A stretch of 42,194 bases of DNA from Frateuria defendens (lineage in GTDB: Bacteria > Pseudomonadota > Gammaproteobacteria > Xanthomonadales > Rhodanobacteraceae): the NCBI RefSeq assembly GCF_001182895.1, contig NZ_LFQR01000032.1, positions 1 through 42,194 of the forward strand, given 5' to 3'. The notes beneath the pieces are model-generated. The model saw nothing but the letters and a program-made list of their open reading frames with translations, searched no databases and had not been told where the DNA came from. Shown here one piece after another: positions 22,920-32,194 of the stretch. Position 1 is the stretch's first letter, and every line of letters begins with the position of its first letter. Both the position numbers and the translations under genes were made by a program.

Positions 22920-24572
22920 GTGAGAACCCTGATCGCCTCCGCCATCGCGCTCGCGCTGGCTTCCTTCGCCCATGCCGCCGACGCGCCGGTTTTCGACCCG
23001 CAGCGGCTGTCGGCCGAGGTGAAGACGCTCTCCTCCGACGCCTTCGAGGGCCGCGGCCCGGCCACGGCGGGCGAGACCAAGACCGTCGCCTACCTCATCG
23101 AGCAGATGAAGGCCGCCGGCCTCGAACCCGGCGGCGCGCTCGAGCACGGCAAGCGCGGCTGGACCCAGCCGGTGCCGCTGGGCCGCTTCGCCATCGCCGG
23201 CACGCCGAGCTTCGCTCTCGACGTCGGCGGCCAGCACGAGCCGCTGGCGCAGGGCGGGCAGATCGCCGTGCGCGCCGCGATGGACGGCTCGCACCAGGTG
23301 GACATCCGCAACGTGCCGCTGGTCTTCGTCGGCTACGGCGTGAAGGCGCCCGAGCGCCACTGGGACGACTTCAAGGGCGTGGACCTCAAGGGCAAGATCG
23401 CCGTGGTGCTGGTCAACGATCCGGATTTCGAGACGGGGCAGGGCGACTTCGGCGGTAAGGCCATGACCTACTACGGCCGCTGGACCTACAAGTACGAGGA
23501 AGCCGCGCGCCAGGGCGCGCTGGGCATGCTGGTGGTGCACGAGACCGCGCCGGCCTCCTACGGCTGGAACACGGTGAAGAACTCCAACACCAACGCCATG
23601 TTCGACATCGTGCGCGAGCACCCGGAGGCGGCGCATCCGAAGCTCGAGGGCTGGATCCAGCACGACGCGGCGGTGGACCTGTTCAAGCGCAGCGGCCTGG
23701 ATTTCGAGGCGCTCAAGCGGCAGGCGCAGACGCGCGACTTCAAGCCGGTGACGCTGCCGGGCGCCGGCTTCTCGGCCAAGTTCGACGTGGACGCCAAGGT
23801 GATCACCTCGCAGAACGTGGTCGGCCGCGTGGCCGGCGCCAGGCGGCCGGACGAGACCGTGCTCTACAGCGCGCACTGGGACCACCTCGGCGTCGGCGAG
23901 CCGGACGCGAAGGGCGACCGCATCTACAACGGCGCGGTGGACAACGCCACCGGCATCGCCGCGCTGATCGAGATGGGGCGCGCCTTCGCGCACGCGCCCA
24001 GGCCGCAGCGCTCGGTGGTGTTCCTCGCCGTCACCGCGGAGGAGAAGGGCCTGCTAGGCTCGGAGTACTACGCCAGCCACCCGCTGTACCCGGCGGCGAA
24101 GACCGCGGGCGTGATCAACATGGACGCGCTCAGCCCCGAGGGCGCGGCGCGCAACTTCACCATCTCCGGCAGCGCCAGCCTCGACCTGCTCGACGACCTG
24201 GTGACGGTGGCCAAGGGCTACGGCCTCGGCTTCTCGCCCGATCCGCATCCGGAGGCGGGCAGCTTCTACCGCTCCGATCATTTCTCCTTCGCCAAGCGCG
24301 GCGTGCCGGCGCTGTCCTACGAGTCCGGCAACGACCGCGTCGAGGGCGGCAAGGCGGCGGGCGAGGCGGCCTCCAAGACCTACACCCGCGAGCACTACCA
24401 CCAGCCCTCCGACGAGTGGCAGGCCGGCTGGAGCTTCGCCGGCATGGCGCACGACCTGCCGGTGCTCTACACGCTGGGCCGCCAGCTGGCCGACTCCGAC
24501 GCCTGGCCGAACTGGGGCACGGACTCCGAGTTCCGCGCCATCCGCGACCGCAGCGCCGACCAGCGCCGGTAA
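22920..24572 (+). CDS. Exported M28 family metallopeptidase with PA domain
   Basis: This is a 550-aa periplasmic or secreted aminopeptidase-like enzyme. The GTG at 22920 with AGGTGA at 5 nt gives a clean signal peptide (VRTLIASAIALALASFAHA); the open frame back to 22785 lacks coding character. A PA-like insertion is seen around VPLVFVGYGVKAPERHWDDFKGVDLKGKIAVVLVNDPDF. Co-catalytic zinc ligands follow family order: His in YSAHWDHLG, Asp in GAVDNATG, Glu-Glu in VTAEEKGLLGSEYY, Asp in VINMDAL and the last His in HYHQPSDEW. All expected ligands are present, so it should be active on peptides. Substrate unknown. Confidence 0.94.
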   Translation: MRTLIASAIALALASFAHAADAPVFDPQRLSAEVKTLSSDAFEGRGPATAGETKTVAYLIEQMKAAGLEPGGALEHGKRGWTQPVPLGRFAIAGTPSFALDVGGQHEPLAQGGQIAVRAAMDGSHQVDIRNVPLVFVGYGVKAPERHWDDFKGVDLKGKIAVVLVNDPDFETGQGDFGGKAMTYYGRWTYKYEEAARQGALGMLVVHETAPASYGWNTVKNSNTNAMFDIVREHPEAAHPKLEGWIQHDAAVDLFKRSGLDFEALKRQAQTRDFKPVTLPGAGFSAKFDVDAKVITSQNVVGRVAGARRPDETVLYSAHWDHLGVGEPDAKGDRIYNGAVDNATGIAALIEMGRAFAHAPRPQRSVVFLAVTAEEKGLLGSEYYASHPLYPAAKTAGVINMDALSPEGAARNFTISGSASLDLLDDLVTVAKGYGLGFSPDPHPEAGSFYRSDHFSFAKRGVPALSYESGNDRVEGGKAAGEAASKTYTREHYHQPSDEWQAGWSFAGMAHDLPVLYTLGRQLADSDAWPNWGTDSEFRAIRDRSADQRR

Positions 24573-24583
24573 GCGCCGCCCGA

Positions 24584-24614
24584 CAAAACGAGGGCGGCAT
24601 CGGCTGCCGCCCTC
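24584..24614 (-). terminator. Intrinsic terminator of the Thr/Pro-rich lipoprotein gene, possibly shared
   Basis: GAGGGCGGCA (24590-24599) pairs perfectly with TGCCGCCCTC (24605-24614) around a 5-nt loop. On the minus strand the stem is followed by TTTT (24585-24588). It lies between convergent genes and may also stop the peptidase transcript. Confidence 0.8.
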
Positions 24615-24674
24615 GTGGGTCGGATCGAAGACCACCCCGGGCCCGCACCCGTCCGTGGCGCGGGCCGCCCTACA

Positions 24675-24896
24675 TCAGTGGCCGCTCGGCGCGGTGGACG
24701 ACGGCGGAGGCGTTGTCGGCGCGGTGCTGGCCGGCGGCGGTGCCGTGTTGGGCTGGGTCTGCGACGGCGTGGTCGTGGCCGGCGGTGGCGCGCCCGCGCC
24801 GGGCTGCGCGTTTTCCGGGCTCTTGCCGGTGCACGCGGCCAGCGTTAGCGTGGCGGCAGTCAGCAGGCTGCAGGCGAGAAGCGGGCGTTTGTTCAT
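24675..24896 (-). CDS. Small Pro/Thr-rich lipoprotein
   Basis: This is a 73-aa protein with a clear lipobox (LTLAAC, Cys22) after MNKRPLLACSLLTAATLT. The mature 52 residues are low-complexity Pro, Thr, Ser and Ala (TTTPSQTQPN, TTPPPSSTAP), with no domain. AGGAG lies 7 nt before the ATG. Probably an envelope-anchored spacer or stalk-like peptide; its function is unknown. It is divergent from the small oxidoreductase-like gene. Confidence 0.8.
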   Translation of the reverse strand: MNKRPLLACSLLTAATLTLAACTGKSPENAQPGAGAPPPATTTPSQTQPNTAPPPASTAPTTPPPSSTAPSGH

Positions 24897-25276
24897 GAGC
24901 GTCTCCTGGAAGCGAAAGGGCGTCGGCGAACCGCAACCGCACGGGGCACGCGATACACACGGCGAACCGGTCGTGATGCGCAGGGCTGCCGCATCGGCCG
25001 TCATCGGCACGGCGTCCCTGCATCCTCGGGATCGGATGCGGGCGATGGGCGTCCGGCCGTATCGCCCCGCCGCCGCGGACCGGGTGCGCTGTGCCCTACG
25101 CGCAGCGTTTGCAGTTCCGGTGGACGATTCGCATGGTGCCCGCCGAAGGTTGAAAACCATGTCGCCGCGACATGAAGAGTATGTGTTGATCCCATGTGCG
25201 CGCCGTCGCGTCGCGGCCGGCCGGATGCCTGCCTGCGGCCTAAACTATCGCCAGGGCCATCGTGGCGAGGGCAGGC
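24897..25276. other. Divergent intergenic region with a 17-bp palindrome
   Basis: No gene is visible in these 380 bases. The only strong feature is the perfect palindrome at 25158-25174. Open frames here are short and lack ribosome sites. Confidence 0.6.
25158..25174. promoter_or_regulatory. Perfect 17-bp palindrome, operator candidate
   Basis: CATGTCGCCGCGACATG has 8-bp arms around one central base. It lies about 100 bp before the small Oxidored-like gene and 260 bp from the divergent lipoprotein gene. The size suits a dimeric MarR/TetR/GntR-type repressor. The regulator cannot be named. Confidence 0.5.
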
Positions 25277-25471
25277 ATGACAACGTCGCTTCCATCGAAC
25301 CGTCCCGCGGACCCGCGCCCGCAGCCGCCGCCCGCGCCCGCGCCGGGCGACTGCTGCGGCGAGGGCTGCAGCCACTGTGTGCTGGACCGCTACGAGCTGG
25401 AGCTGGCGCGCTACCGGGACGCCCTCGCGGCCTGGCTGGCGCGGCATCCGGAAGCGCACGGCGGCGTTTAG
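25277..25471 (+). CDS. Small oxidoreductase-like domain protein (PF09791 type)
   Basis: This is a 64-aa protein. After a Pro-rich start it carries PAPGDCCGEGCSHCVLDRYELELARYRDALAAW, the Cys-rich CCxxGCxxCV..Y signature of the oxidoreductase-like N-terminal domain. That module is found alone in bacteria and fused to reductases elsewhere. The four cysteines suggest metal or Fe-S binding. The ATG at 25277 follows a GAGGG site at 7 nt; a GTG at 25262 would add five residues. Cytoplasmic; role unknown. Confidence 0.82.
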   Translation: MTTSLPSNRPADPRPQPPPAPAPGDCCGEGCSHCVLDRYELELARYRDALAAWLARHPEAHGGV

Positions 25472-25493
25472 GCGGCGTTGGCGCGCGGCCATC

Positions 25494-25503
25494 TGGACGT
25501 CCA
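25494..25503. promoter_or_regulatory. TGGACGTCCA palindrome upstream of a lipoprotein gene
   Basis: The perfect 10-bp palindrome TGGACGTCCA is followed by AAA. The same 13 bases, TGGACGTCCAAA and context, occur at 31982 before the argF leader promoter. Here the site lies 46 bp upstream of a candidate -35 box. Confidence 0.4.
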
Positions 25504-25549
25504 AAACCCACGCATATGCGAACTGCTTGGCGGCCCGGCGCGGCAAGCG

Positions 25550-25579
25550 TTGCCCGACCCGCGCGGCGCAGGGTACATT
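25550..25579 (+). promoter_or_regulatory. Candidate sigma-70 promoter
   Basis: TTGCCC (25550-25555), an 18-nt spacer and TACATT (25574-25579) precede the lipoprotein ATG by about 32 nt. Confidence 0.45.
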
Positions 25580-25611
25580 CGCGGGTTCTTGTACAGGGGA
25601 TGAGGGGACGC

Positions 25612-26154
25612 ATGATGTTGAGGCGATCGCTGACGACCGCCGCGCTGGCGCTGTCGCTGTGTGCGTGTGGAGGCGGGCAGGACACGCACCGGCCGGTACC
25701 GCTGGGTTCGCTGGTGGTGCCGAACTCGGCGCCCTGGCTCAACGTGGAGCCGGTCAGCTTCGACCTGCCGGTGCGCGGCGTGGACGACACCGTGGTGCTC
25801 AGCCCGTCGCCCTCGGTGGCCGAGGCCTTGCAGGCGCAGCTGCGCCGCGCCCTGCAGCCGTCCTACTTCACCGACCTGGTGGTGGGCTGCGGCCGTCCCA
25901 AGGCCGAACTGCGGGTGGAGCAGCAGGACGATGCGCCCTCGCGGGCGCGCCTGGACCTCACCGTGCATTGCACGATCAACGCGCGCGGCTTCACCACCAA
26001 CGCCGACTACCGCGCGCAGCCCGTGCTGCCGGTGCCGGCCGACAAGGACTACGGCAAGCTCTTCGTGACCCTGCTCGACCGCGCCTCGAAGGACATCGCC
26101 GCCCGCCTGGACGCCGATGTGCGCAGCAGCGGCGCCAGGCTGCGCGGCGCCTGA
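25612..26154 (+). CDS. Lipoprotein of unknown function
   Basis: This is a 180-aa protein. MMLRRSLTTAALALSLCACGGG gives a signal peptide and lipobox (LCAC), so the mature protein is lipid-anchored. The rest has no domain I recognise: PSPSVAEALQAQLRRALQPSYFTDLVVGCGRPKAELRVEQ, then LDLTVHCTINARGFTTNADY and a final helix DKDYGKLFVTLLDRASKDIAARL. Two further cysteines (GCGR, VHCT) might form a disulfide. The pattern recalls small lipoproteins of the YajG/LptE-like kind (a beta sheet plus helices), but this is only a shape argument. AGGGGA precedes the ATG; the next ATG is one codon on. Confidence 0.8.
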   Translation: MMLRRSLTTAALALSLCACGGGQDTHRPVPLGSLVVPNSAPWLNVEPVSFDLPVRGVDDTVVLSPSPSVAEALQAQLRRALQPSYFTDLVVGCGRPKAELRVEQQDDAPSRARLDLTVHCTINARGFTTNADYRAQPVLPVPADKDYGKLFVTLLDRASKDIAARLDADVRSSGARLRGA

Positions 26155-26188
26155 CGGGCGGGCGCCGCGCAGGCGCCCGCCCACGCGC

Positions 26189-27217
26189 TCAGGCGCCTGC
26201 GCGGAAATGCTGGCGCAGGTCCTGCTGGCAGCGCCGCACCAGCGGCGCGGCGAAGCATGCCGGCCATTGTTCGCCGTAGTCGGGCGGCGCGTCGATCGCG
26301 CCGCCTTCGGCCAGTAGCAGGGCCATCGCGAGCACGTCGGCGACGAGCAGCGCCTTGCCCAGCGACGATGAAGGCGGGGAGGCCGCCGCGTCGGTGCGCT
26401 CGCGCAGGGCGACGATGACGTGCTCCGGCAGTTCCCAGTGCACCGCCGCGCGCAGCGACAGCTGTGCGCCCAGCTGCATGCAGGCGGCGAGGAAGGCGGT
26501 CGAGTAGGGCGCCATCGACGGCGGCACCTCGTGTTCGAGCAGGCGGATCACCGCGCCGGTGCCGGTATGGCACACCATGCCGGCCAGGAACGCCTCGAAG
26601 CCGTCGCCGCCGACTTGCCGGCCGAGATAGGTACAGGCGTGGGCGCAGCGCTCGGCGTGGTCCCACAGGCACTCACCCGCCGTATGGCCGGATGGGCCGG
26701 TGGCGGAAGCCTGCAGGATCGGTTTCATCACGTGCTGGGTGGCGATGCGGCGCAGGCCGTCCTGGCCGAGCAGCACCACGGCCTGCTGCAGGCTGTGGAT
26801 CGGCTGCGCGGTGCGGTACTGCACGCTGCTGGTCACCCGCATCACTTCGCCGACCAGCACCGGATCGCGTCCCACCAGCTCGGCCAGCTGCGCACCCGCC
26901 GCACGGTCGCTGCGCAGGGAGCGCAGCAGCTGCGGCAGTACGCTGGGCAGGCGCGGCAGGCCGCGCATGTCGAAGCGCTCGCCGATGGCCAGCAGCCGCT
27001 TGAGCATGCCCAGCTCGGCCGGCGTGGCGCCCGCCTGCGCGCCCTCGGCCATGCCGAGCAGGTGGCGGTGGAAGCGGTCGGCCAGCCCGGCCGGTGCCAT
27101 CGGCGCCGGCGTTTCGGGCGCCACCTCCATGGCGGCGGCCTGGGCGTAGGCGCCCGCCGGCGGGCGCAGCGGAACCTGCACGGGGGGAGCGGCAAAGAGG
27201 CGTCGCCAGAGGCTCAT
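26189..27217 (-). CDS. HDOD domain protein
   Basis: This is a 342-aa protein. The first 50 residues are Ala/Pro-rich. The HDOD core runs from about residue 90: RGLPRLPSVLPQLLRSLRSDRAAGAQLAELVGRDPVLVGEVMRVTSSVQYR, then IHSLQQAVVLLGQDGLRRIATQHVM and CLWDHAERCAHACTYLGRQ. HDOD proteins are degenerate HD phosphohydrolase relatives used in signalling, often without catalysis. GMVCHTGTGAVI stands where HD residues would be (CHTG), consistent with a non-catalytic role. The start at 27217 (MSLWRRLFAAP) has only a weak ribosome site. The open frame upstream to 28696 overlaps a luciferase-like gene on the other strand and is not real. Confidence 0.88.
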   Translation of the reverse strand: MSLWRRLFAAPPVQVPLRPPAGAYAQAAAMEVAPETPAPMAPAGLADRFHRHLLGMAEGAQAGATPAELGMLKRLLAIGERFDMRGLPRLPSVLPQLLRSLRSDRAAGAQLAELVGRDPVLVGEVMRVTSSVQYRTAQPIHSLQQAVVLLGQDGLRRIATQHVMKPILQASATGPSGHTAGECLWDHAERCAHACTYLGRQVGGDGFEAFLAGMVCHTGTGAVIRLLEHEVPPSMAPYSTAFLAACMQLGAQLSLRAAVHWELPEHVIVALRERTDAAASPPSSSLGKALLVADVLAMALLLAEGGAIDAPPDYGEQWPACFAAPLVRRCQQDLRQHFRAGA

Positions 27218-27361
27218 GAGTCGGTGGCTGCTCCACGGATAGAAGGTTGCGCGCCTCTTTATCGGCGCGTGGACGGGGAAATGTAGCCCCCGTGCCGCCG
27301 GCGCGGTTGGCAAACGCGGCGCCCGTCCCCAGATGACGGACGTGCCCGCCGAGACGTCCCC

Positions 27362-28351
<990 letters not shown>

Positions 28352-28505
28352 GGCGGCGCGGGCCTTTCGCGGCGCCGGCGAGCGGGCCTTCGCCGGCGCT
28401 GCGACGGCACGGCCGCTTGCCCGATCCGCGCCGGGCAGGGAAACTTTCATGCTTTTGCCGGACCGCGCACCCGCGCGCCGGCGCATCGCGTCACGAGGAT
28501 TGCCC

Positions 28506-29174
28506 ATGCGCTTGACCGTTGGTACCGAATTGCTCGCCCAGGCCCTGTTGTTCGACATGGACGGCACCCTGATCGACTCGCGCGTCAACGTGGAGCGCAT
28601 CTGGAAGGAGTGGTGCGACGCGCACAAGGTCGACTTCAGCCAGGTGCTGCCGCACCTGCACGGCGTGCGCCTGGCCGATTCGGTGCGCCGCTTCACCCCG
28701 CCCGGCTACGACGTGGAGCAGGAGATCGCCACGCTGTACCGCCTCGAGCTGGTGCACACCGACGGCATCGTGCCGATCAACGGCGCCAAGGACCTGCTGG
28801 CCGCGTTGCCGTCCGAGCGCTGGACCATCGTCACCTCGGCCGACCAGGAGCTGGCGCGCGTGCGGCTCGACGCCGCGGGCATCCCGGTGCCGCCGCGCAT
28901 GGTCGGCGGCGACGACGTCACCCGCGGCAAGCCCGATCCGCAGGGTTATCTCGAAGGCGCCCGCCGCCTCAACAGCCAGCCGGCGCAGACGCTGGTGTTC
29001 GAGGACGCGGCGGCCGGCATCGCCGCCGGCCGCGCGGCCGGCGCGCGGGTGATCGCCCTGGCCACCGGCCATGCGGGCGAGATCCCCGAGGGCGTGGAGT
29101 GGATTCCCGACCTCTCCGCGTTGCAGGTCACGGGGCACGACGCCGGGGGCGTGCGGTTGCGGGTGGTGGCGTAA
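28506..29174 (+). CDS. HAD superfamily sugar-phosphatase-like hydrolase
   Basis: This is a 222-aa cytoplasmic phosphatase. Motif I is LLFDMDGTLIDS (nucleophile Asp17, general acid Asp19). Motif II is the Thr/Ser in TIVTSADQ. The Lys of motif III is in RGKPDPQGY and motif IV is VFEDAAAGIAAGRAAGA. The helical cap between motif I and II is the small C1 type of the GPP/DOG-phosphatase/YfbT subgroup, so a sugar phosphate or glycerol phosphate is the likely substrate. GAGG precedes the ATG at 28506; an upstream in-frame ATG at 28449 has weaker context. Confidence 0.92.
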   Translation: MRLTVGTELLAQALLFDMDGTLIDSRVNVERIWKEWCDAHKVDFSQVLPHLHGVRLADSVRRFTPPGYDVEQEIATLYRLELVHTDGIVPINGAKDLLAALPSERWTIVTSADQELARVRLDAAGIPVPPRMVGGDDVTRGKPDPQGYLEGARRLNSQPAQTLVFEDAAAGIAAGRAAGARVIALATGHAGEIPEGVEWIPDLSALQVTGHDAGGVRLRVVA

Positions 29175-29248
29175 AGCCCTTCCGCGGGTCGTTTCCCAAG
29201 TTCACTCGGCATTGGCGCAAGGGGCAAATTCACCGGCGCATTTGCCTT

Positions 29249-29269
29249 CGCTCCCCTGGAAGGGAAGCG
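29249..29269. terminator. Hairpin between convergent HAD and sufE genes
   Basis: CGCT-C-CCCT / AGGG-A-AGCG pair around GGA with one mismatch. GGCAAAT..ATTTGCC (29223-29246) just before it forms another 7-bp dyad. Neither has a long T run, so termination is only probable. Confidence 0.4.
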
Positions 29270-29283
29270 CCAAGGAAGCCGTG

Positions 29284-29721
29284 CTAACCCGCCTCGAGCG
29301 CCTGCGCCGCGTACGCCCTCAGCCGCGCCAGCATCGCCGCGAGGCCGTTCGAGCGGGTCGGTGAAAGATGCTTGGCGAGGCCGATGGCCTGGATGAAGGC
29401 CGGCTCGGTGGCGACGATTTCCGCCGCGGGGCGGTCGGAGTACACGCGCAGCACCAGGGCGATCAGCCCGGAGACGATGGCCGAGTCGCTGGCGGCGTCG
29501 AAGTGCAGCCGCGCGGCGTCGCCGCTGGGCACCAGCCACACCATCGACTGGCAGCCGTGCACGCGGTGTTCCTCGCTCTTCCAGGCGTCCGGGAACGGCG
29601 GCAGTTGCTTGCCGAGGTCGATCAGGTACTGGTAGCGCTCGGTCCAGTCGCCGAAGAAGGCGAACTCCTCGGCGATCTCCTGCTGCGCCTGGCGGGCGCT
29701 TTCGGTAACGGTGGTGTTCAT
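29284..29721 (-). CDS. sufE: SufE family cysteine desulfuration protein
   Basis: This is a 145-aa cytoplasmic sulfur acceptor. SufE takes persulfide sulfur from a cysteine desulfurase (SufS/CsdA) for Fe-S cluster assembly. QQEIAEEFAFFGDWTERYQYLIDLGKQLPPFP opens the fold. The acceptor cysteine is Cys57 in RVHGCQSMVWL. The C-terminal GLAKHLSPTRSNGLAAML is the conserved end. It stands apart from any suf operon in this window, next to cysS in the same orientation. The symbol is a family-level call; it could equally be the CsdE type. Confidence 0.92.
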   Translation of the reverse strand: MNTTVTESARQAQQEIAEEFAFFGDWTERYQYLIDLGKQLPPFPDAWKSEEHRVHGCQSMVWLVPSGDAARLHFDAASDSAIVSGLIALVLRVYSDRPAAEIVATEPAFIQAIGLAKHLSPTRSNGLAAMLARLRAYAAQALEAG

Positions 29722-29781
29722 GGCGCCATTATCGCGCGTGGGGCATGAACCCGCGAGCGTGTGCCGGTCGCGCCGGTACGG

Positions 29782-31188
29782 TCAGCTTTTCGCCACGCTC
29801 CAGCGCGTGCCCTGCGGGCCGTCCTCGATGGTCACGCCCATCGAGGCCAGTTCGTTGCGGATGGCGTCGGCGCGGGCGAAGTCGCGGGCGGCGCGGGCGC
29901 TGCGGCGCTCCGCCAGCATCGTCTCGACCCTGGCGGCGTCGACGGTTTCGCCGCCGACCTGCTTGAACCAGGCCTCCGGGTCCTGCTGCAGCAGGCCCAG
30001 CGCCACGCCGGCGCCGAGCAGGGCGGACTTGATCGCGGCCAGTTCCGCGCGTGCCTCATGGCCCAGTGGTGCTGGTGCCTCGGTGAGCAGTTGCCGCGCC
30101 TGGCGGGCATAGGTGTTGACCGCGGCCAGCGCCACCGGCGTGTTGAGGTCGTCTTCCAGCGCGGCCTCGACGTCGGCGGGGATCGCCGGCGCGGCGGCCA
30201 CGCCGGCGAGGTCGCGCAGCGTGCCGTAGAGCCGGTCCAGCGTGCGCACGCTCTGTTCGATCAGGCCGTCGGACCAGTCCAGCGGCTGGCGGTAGTGCGC
30301 GCTCAGCAGGGCGTAGCGCAGCGCCTCGGCGGGGTGGCGCTTGAGCAGCTCGTGGATGCGCTCCACGTTGCCCAGCGACTTGCTCATCTTGGCGCCGTCG
30401 AAGGTGAGCATGCCGTTGTGCAGCCACCAGCGGGCGAAGGTGGCGCCGCCGTGCGCGCAGGTGGACTGGGCGATCTCGTTCTCGTGGTGCGGGAACTGCA
30501 GGTCCACGCCGCCGGCGTGGATGTCGATGGTCTCGCCCAGGTGCGCCGCGCTCATCGCCGAGCACTCGATGTGCCAGCCGGGGCGGCCGCGGCCCCACGG
30601 GCTGTCCCAGCCGGGCAGCTCCGGCGTGGAGGGCTTCCACAGCACGAAGTCGGCGGGATTCTTCTTGTAGGGCGCCACCTCGACGCGGGCGCCGGCGATC
30701 AGCTCGTCCGGATCGCGGCCCGAGAGCCGGCCGTAGTCGGCGTAGGTGGCGACGTCGAACAGCACGTGACCTTCTGCCGCATAGGCATGGCCGCCTGCGA
30801 TCAGCGCCTCGATCATGGCGATGATCTGGCCGATGTGCTCGGTGGCGTGCGGCTCCACGTCCGGCGGGGCGATGCCCAGCGCCGCCATGTCCTCGTGGTA
30901 GACGGCGGTGTAGTGGCTGGTGATGCGCTCGATCGGCACGCCCTGTTCGAGCGCGGCCGCGTTGATCTTGTCGTCCACGTCGGTGATGTTGCGGGCGTAC
31001 ACCACGCGCGGGTGGTGCCGCCGCAGTAGTTTCACCAGCACGTCGAACACCACCGGCCCGCGGGCGTTGCCGATATGCACATAGCTGTAGACGGTCGGCC
31101 CGCACAGGTACATGGTCACCCGCGCCGGGTCGAACGGCTCGAACGGTCGGAGGCGGCGGGCGAAGCTGTCGTAGAGCGAGATCGGCAT
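29782..31188 (-). CDS. cysS: Cysteinyl-tRNA synthetase
   Basis: This class I synthetase charges tRNA-Cys. It has 468 aa, the usual length. The zinc and cysteine site begins with [19 protein letters not shown] (about 26-44), which includes the HIGH-like [13 protein letters not shown] and [13 protein letters not shown] complete the zinc site. KMSKSLGN is the second class I signature. The C-terminal DALR-type helical region runs from about 320 to the end. The ATG at 31188 ([12 protein letters not shown]) gives the family start; the frame is open upstream to 32043 but overlaps the glycine-zipper gene on the other strand. Confidence 0.97.
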   Translation of the reverse strand: MPISLYDSFARRLRPFEPFDPARVTMYLCGPTVYSYVHIGNARGPVVFDVLVKLLRRHHPRVVYARNITDVDDKINAAALEQGVPIERITSHYTAVYHEDMAALGIAPPDVEPHATEHIGQIIAMIEALIAGGHAYAAEGHVLFDVATYADYGRLSGRDPDELIAGARVEVAPYKKNPADFVLWKPSTPELPGWDSPWGRGRPGWHIECSAMSAAHLGETIDIHAGGVDLQFPHHENEIAQSTCAHGGATFARWWLHNGMLTFDGAKMSKSLGNVERIHELLKRHPAEALRYALLSAHYRQPLDWSDGLIEQSVRTLDRLYGTLRDLAGVAAAPAIPADVEAALEDDLNTPVALAAVNTYARQARQLLTEAPAPLGHEARAELAAIKSALLGAGVALGLLQQDPEAWFKQVGGETVDAARVETMLAERRSARAARDFARADAIRNELASMGVTIEDGPQGTRWSVAKS

Positions 31189-31289
31189 GGGTGTCGGGCA
31201 GGGATGCGCGGCGCGCAGGTCGGCCGGGCATCTTAACAAGCCGTAAGCTTTTCGGTGCTGCACCGGACATTCTAAGCGTCGATTCAGAG

Positions 31290-31307
31290 TGAATTTGGTG
31301 CAATTCA
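31290..31307. promoter_or_regulatory. TGAATT-N6-AATTCA dyad before the glycine-zipper gene
   Basis: A perfect 6-bp inverted repeat in AT-rich sequence, 50 bp before the ATG at 31357. The half-sites resemble ArgR half-boxes, but the spacing is 4 bp too wide. Confidence 0.3.
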
Positions 31308-31356
31308 TGCAGGCGCCGGAAAAGCGCCTGGCGCTACACCCGAACCGGAGGTCGAA

Positions 31357-31917
31357 ATGACCCACTACAAGCTGTTCAAACCGATTCTTGCCGCACTGGT
31401 GCTGGCCATGGCCGCCACCGGTGCGCTCGCGCAGGATGCGCGTTATGGCAGCCCCGGACCCGGCCCATCTTCCGACGACAATGCCCACTACGCCTGGGCC
31501 GACGTGCTGCGCGTGGACCCGGTCTACGGCGTGGCCCGCACCGAGGTGCCGCGGCAGGAGTGCTACGACCAGCCGGTGGTGCGCCACGACCCCGGCAACA
31601 GCACCGCGGGCACCCTGCTGGGTGCGGTGGTGGGCGGCGTGCTCGGCCACACGGTGGGCAAGGGCGACGGTCGCACCGCCGCCACCGTGGCCGGCGCGGT
31701 CGCCGGTGGCGCGGTGGGCAACCGCGTGTCCAACCGCGGCGGAGACTACGAAACCACCCAGACCTCCTGCCGCGAGGTCAGCGCGGTAAGCGAGCAGCGC
31801 CGCATCATGGGCTACGACGTGGAGTACCGCTACCGCGGCGAGGTCTACGTATCGCGCCTCAACTACGATCCGGGCGAGCGCCTGCGCGTGCGGGTGAGCG
31901 TCGCCCCGGCCGACTGA
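31357..31917 (+). CDS. Exported glycine-zipper (2TM) domain protein
   Basis: This is a 186-aa envelope protein. The signal peptide is [20 protein letters not shown]. After [15 protein letters not shown] comes the glycine zipper [40 protein letters not shown] (about 86-125), then a Cys-containing C-terminal beta domain ([41 protein letters not shown]). This order is typical of SlyB/YmgG-like outer-membrane-associated proteins annotated as glycine zipper 2TM. GGAGG lies before the ATG. A strong terminator follows at 31941, so it is separate from the arg cluster. Confidence 0.9.
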   Translation: MTHYKLFKPILAALVLAMAATGALAQDARYGSPGPGPSSDDNAHYAWADVLRVDPVYGVARTEVPRQECYDQPVVRHDPGNSTAGTLLGAVVGGVLGHTVGKGDGRTAATVAGAVAGGAVGNRVSNRGGDYETTQTSCREVSAVSEQRRIMGYDVEYRYRGEVYVSRLNYDPGERLRVRVSVAPAD

Positions 31918-31940
31918 GCGCCTCCGGCTTTGCCGCACGA

Positions 31941-31969
31941 CCGCCGCCTCCGGGCGGCGGTTTGCGTTT
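31941..31969 (+). terminator. Intrinsic terminator after the glycine-zipper gene
   Basis: CCGCCGCC (31941-31948) pairs perfectly with GGCGGCGG (31953-31960) around TCCG, followed by TTTGCGTTT. It isolates the following argF leader from upstream transcription. Confidence 0.8.
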
Positions 31970-31981
31970 CGGCGGGCCGAA

Positions 31982-31991
31982 TGGACGTCCA
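31982..31991. promoter_or_regulatory. TGGACGTCCA palindrome upstream of the argF leader promoter
   Basis: A perfect palindrome ending 12 bp before the candidate -35 box, a suitable place for a regulator. The identical core plus AAA occurs at 25494. It differs from the E. coli MetJ and ArgR boxes. Confidence 0.4.
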
Positions 31992-32003
31992 AACCAAAAG
32001 GTA

Positions 32004-32032
32004 TTGCGCGGCGCCGCAAATGCCGGCATGAT
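32004..32032 (+). promoter_or_regulatory. Candidate promoter of the arg cluster
   Basis: TTGCGC (32004-32009), a 17-nt spacer and CATGAT (32027-32032) would start RNA near 32039. That puts the hairpin GGTTCC..GGAACC (32036-32054) at or near the 5' end and the leader ORF about 20 nt in. Confidence 0.5.
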
Positions 32033-32057
32033 GCCGGTTCCACTATTCGGAACCCGC

Positions 32058-32162
32058 ATGTCCGCAGCCGTCTATACCGCCACCGTGCTCACCAGCGCCC
32101 GCATGGCCGCTGGCATGACCTCGCGTGCGCGCCGACCGCTGGGCCAGCATCGGGCCGGGTAG
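32058..32162 (+). CDS. Candidate arginine leader peptide ORF
   Basis: A 34-codon ORF ([15 protein letters not shown]..., stop TAG at 32160). Five codons are Arg: codon 15 and codons 23, 25, 26 and 32, the last four close to the stop. Its final bases GGCCGGGT (32153-32160) can pair with ACCCGGCC (32199-32206), the 5' arm of the following terminator. A ribosome finishing the ORF would mask this segment, whereas one stalled at Arg codons 23-26 would leave it free. The ribosome site is weak (CGGAAC). Arg content alone is not statistically striking in such GC-rich DNA; the geometry is the argument. In-frame ATGs at 32103 and 32115 would make a shorter leader. Confidence 0.55.
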   Translation: MSAAVYTATVLTSARMAAGMTSRARRPLGQHRAG

Positions 32163-32194
32163 GCTGTCGCACGCGTTTCACATGCATCGACGAC

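Noticed and set aside
21996-23993. 665-codon frame suggesting a larger methyltransferase
   Set aside because: The upstream 400 residues are antisense to the M28 peptidase. The signal peptide and AGGAG site fix the start at 22769.
31290-31307. ArgR box near the arg cluster
   Set aside because: The half-sites resemble ArgR but the spacing is wrong, and a terminator separates this site from argF.
32058-32162. Threonine/isoleucine-type leader peptide
   Set aside because: Thr codons occur early in the ORF, but no run is present near the antiterminator segment, and the downstream genes are for arginine synthesis.
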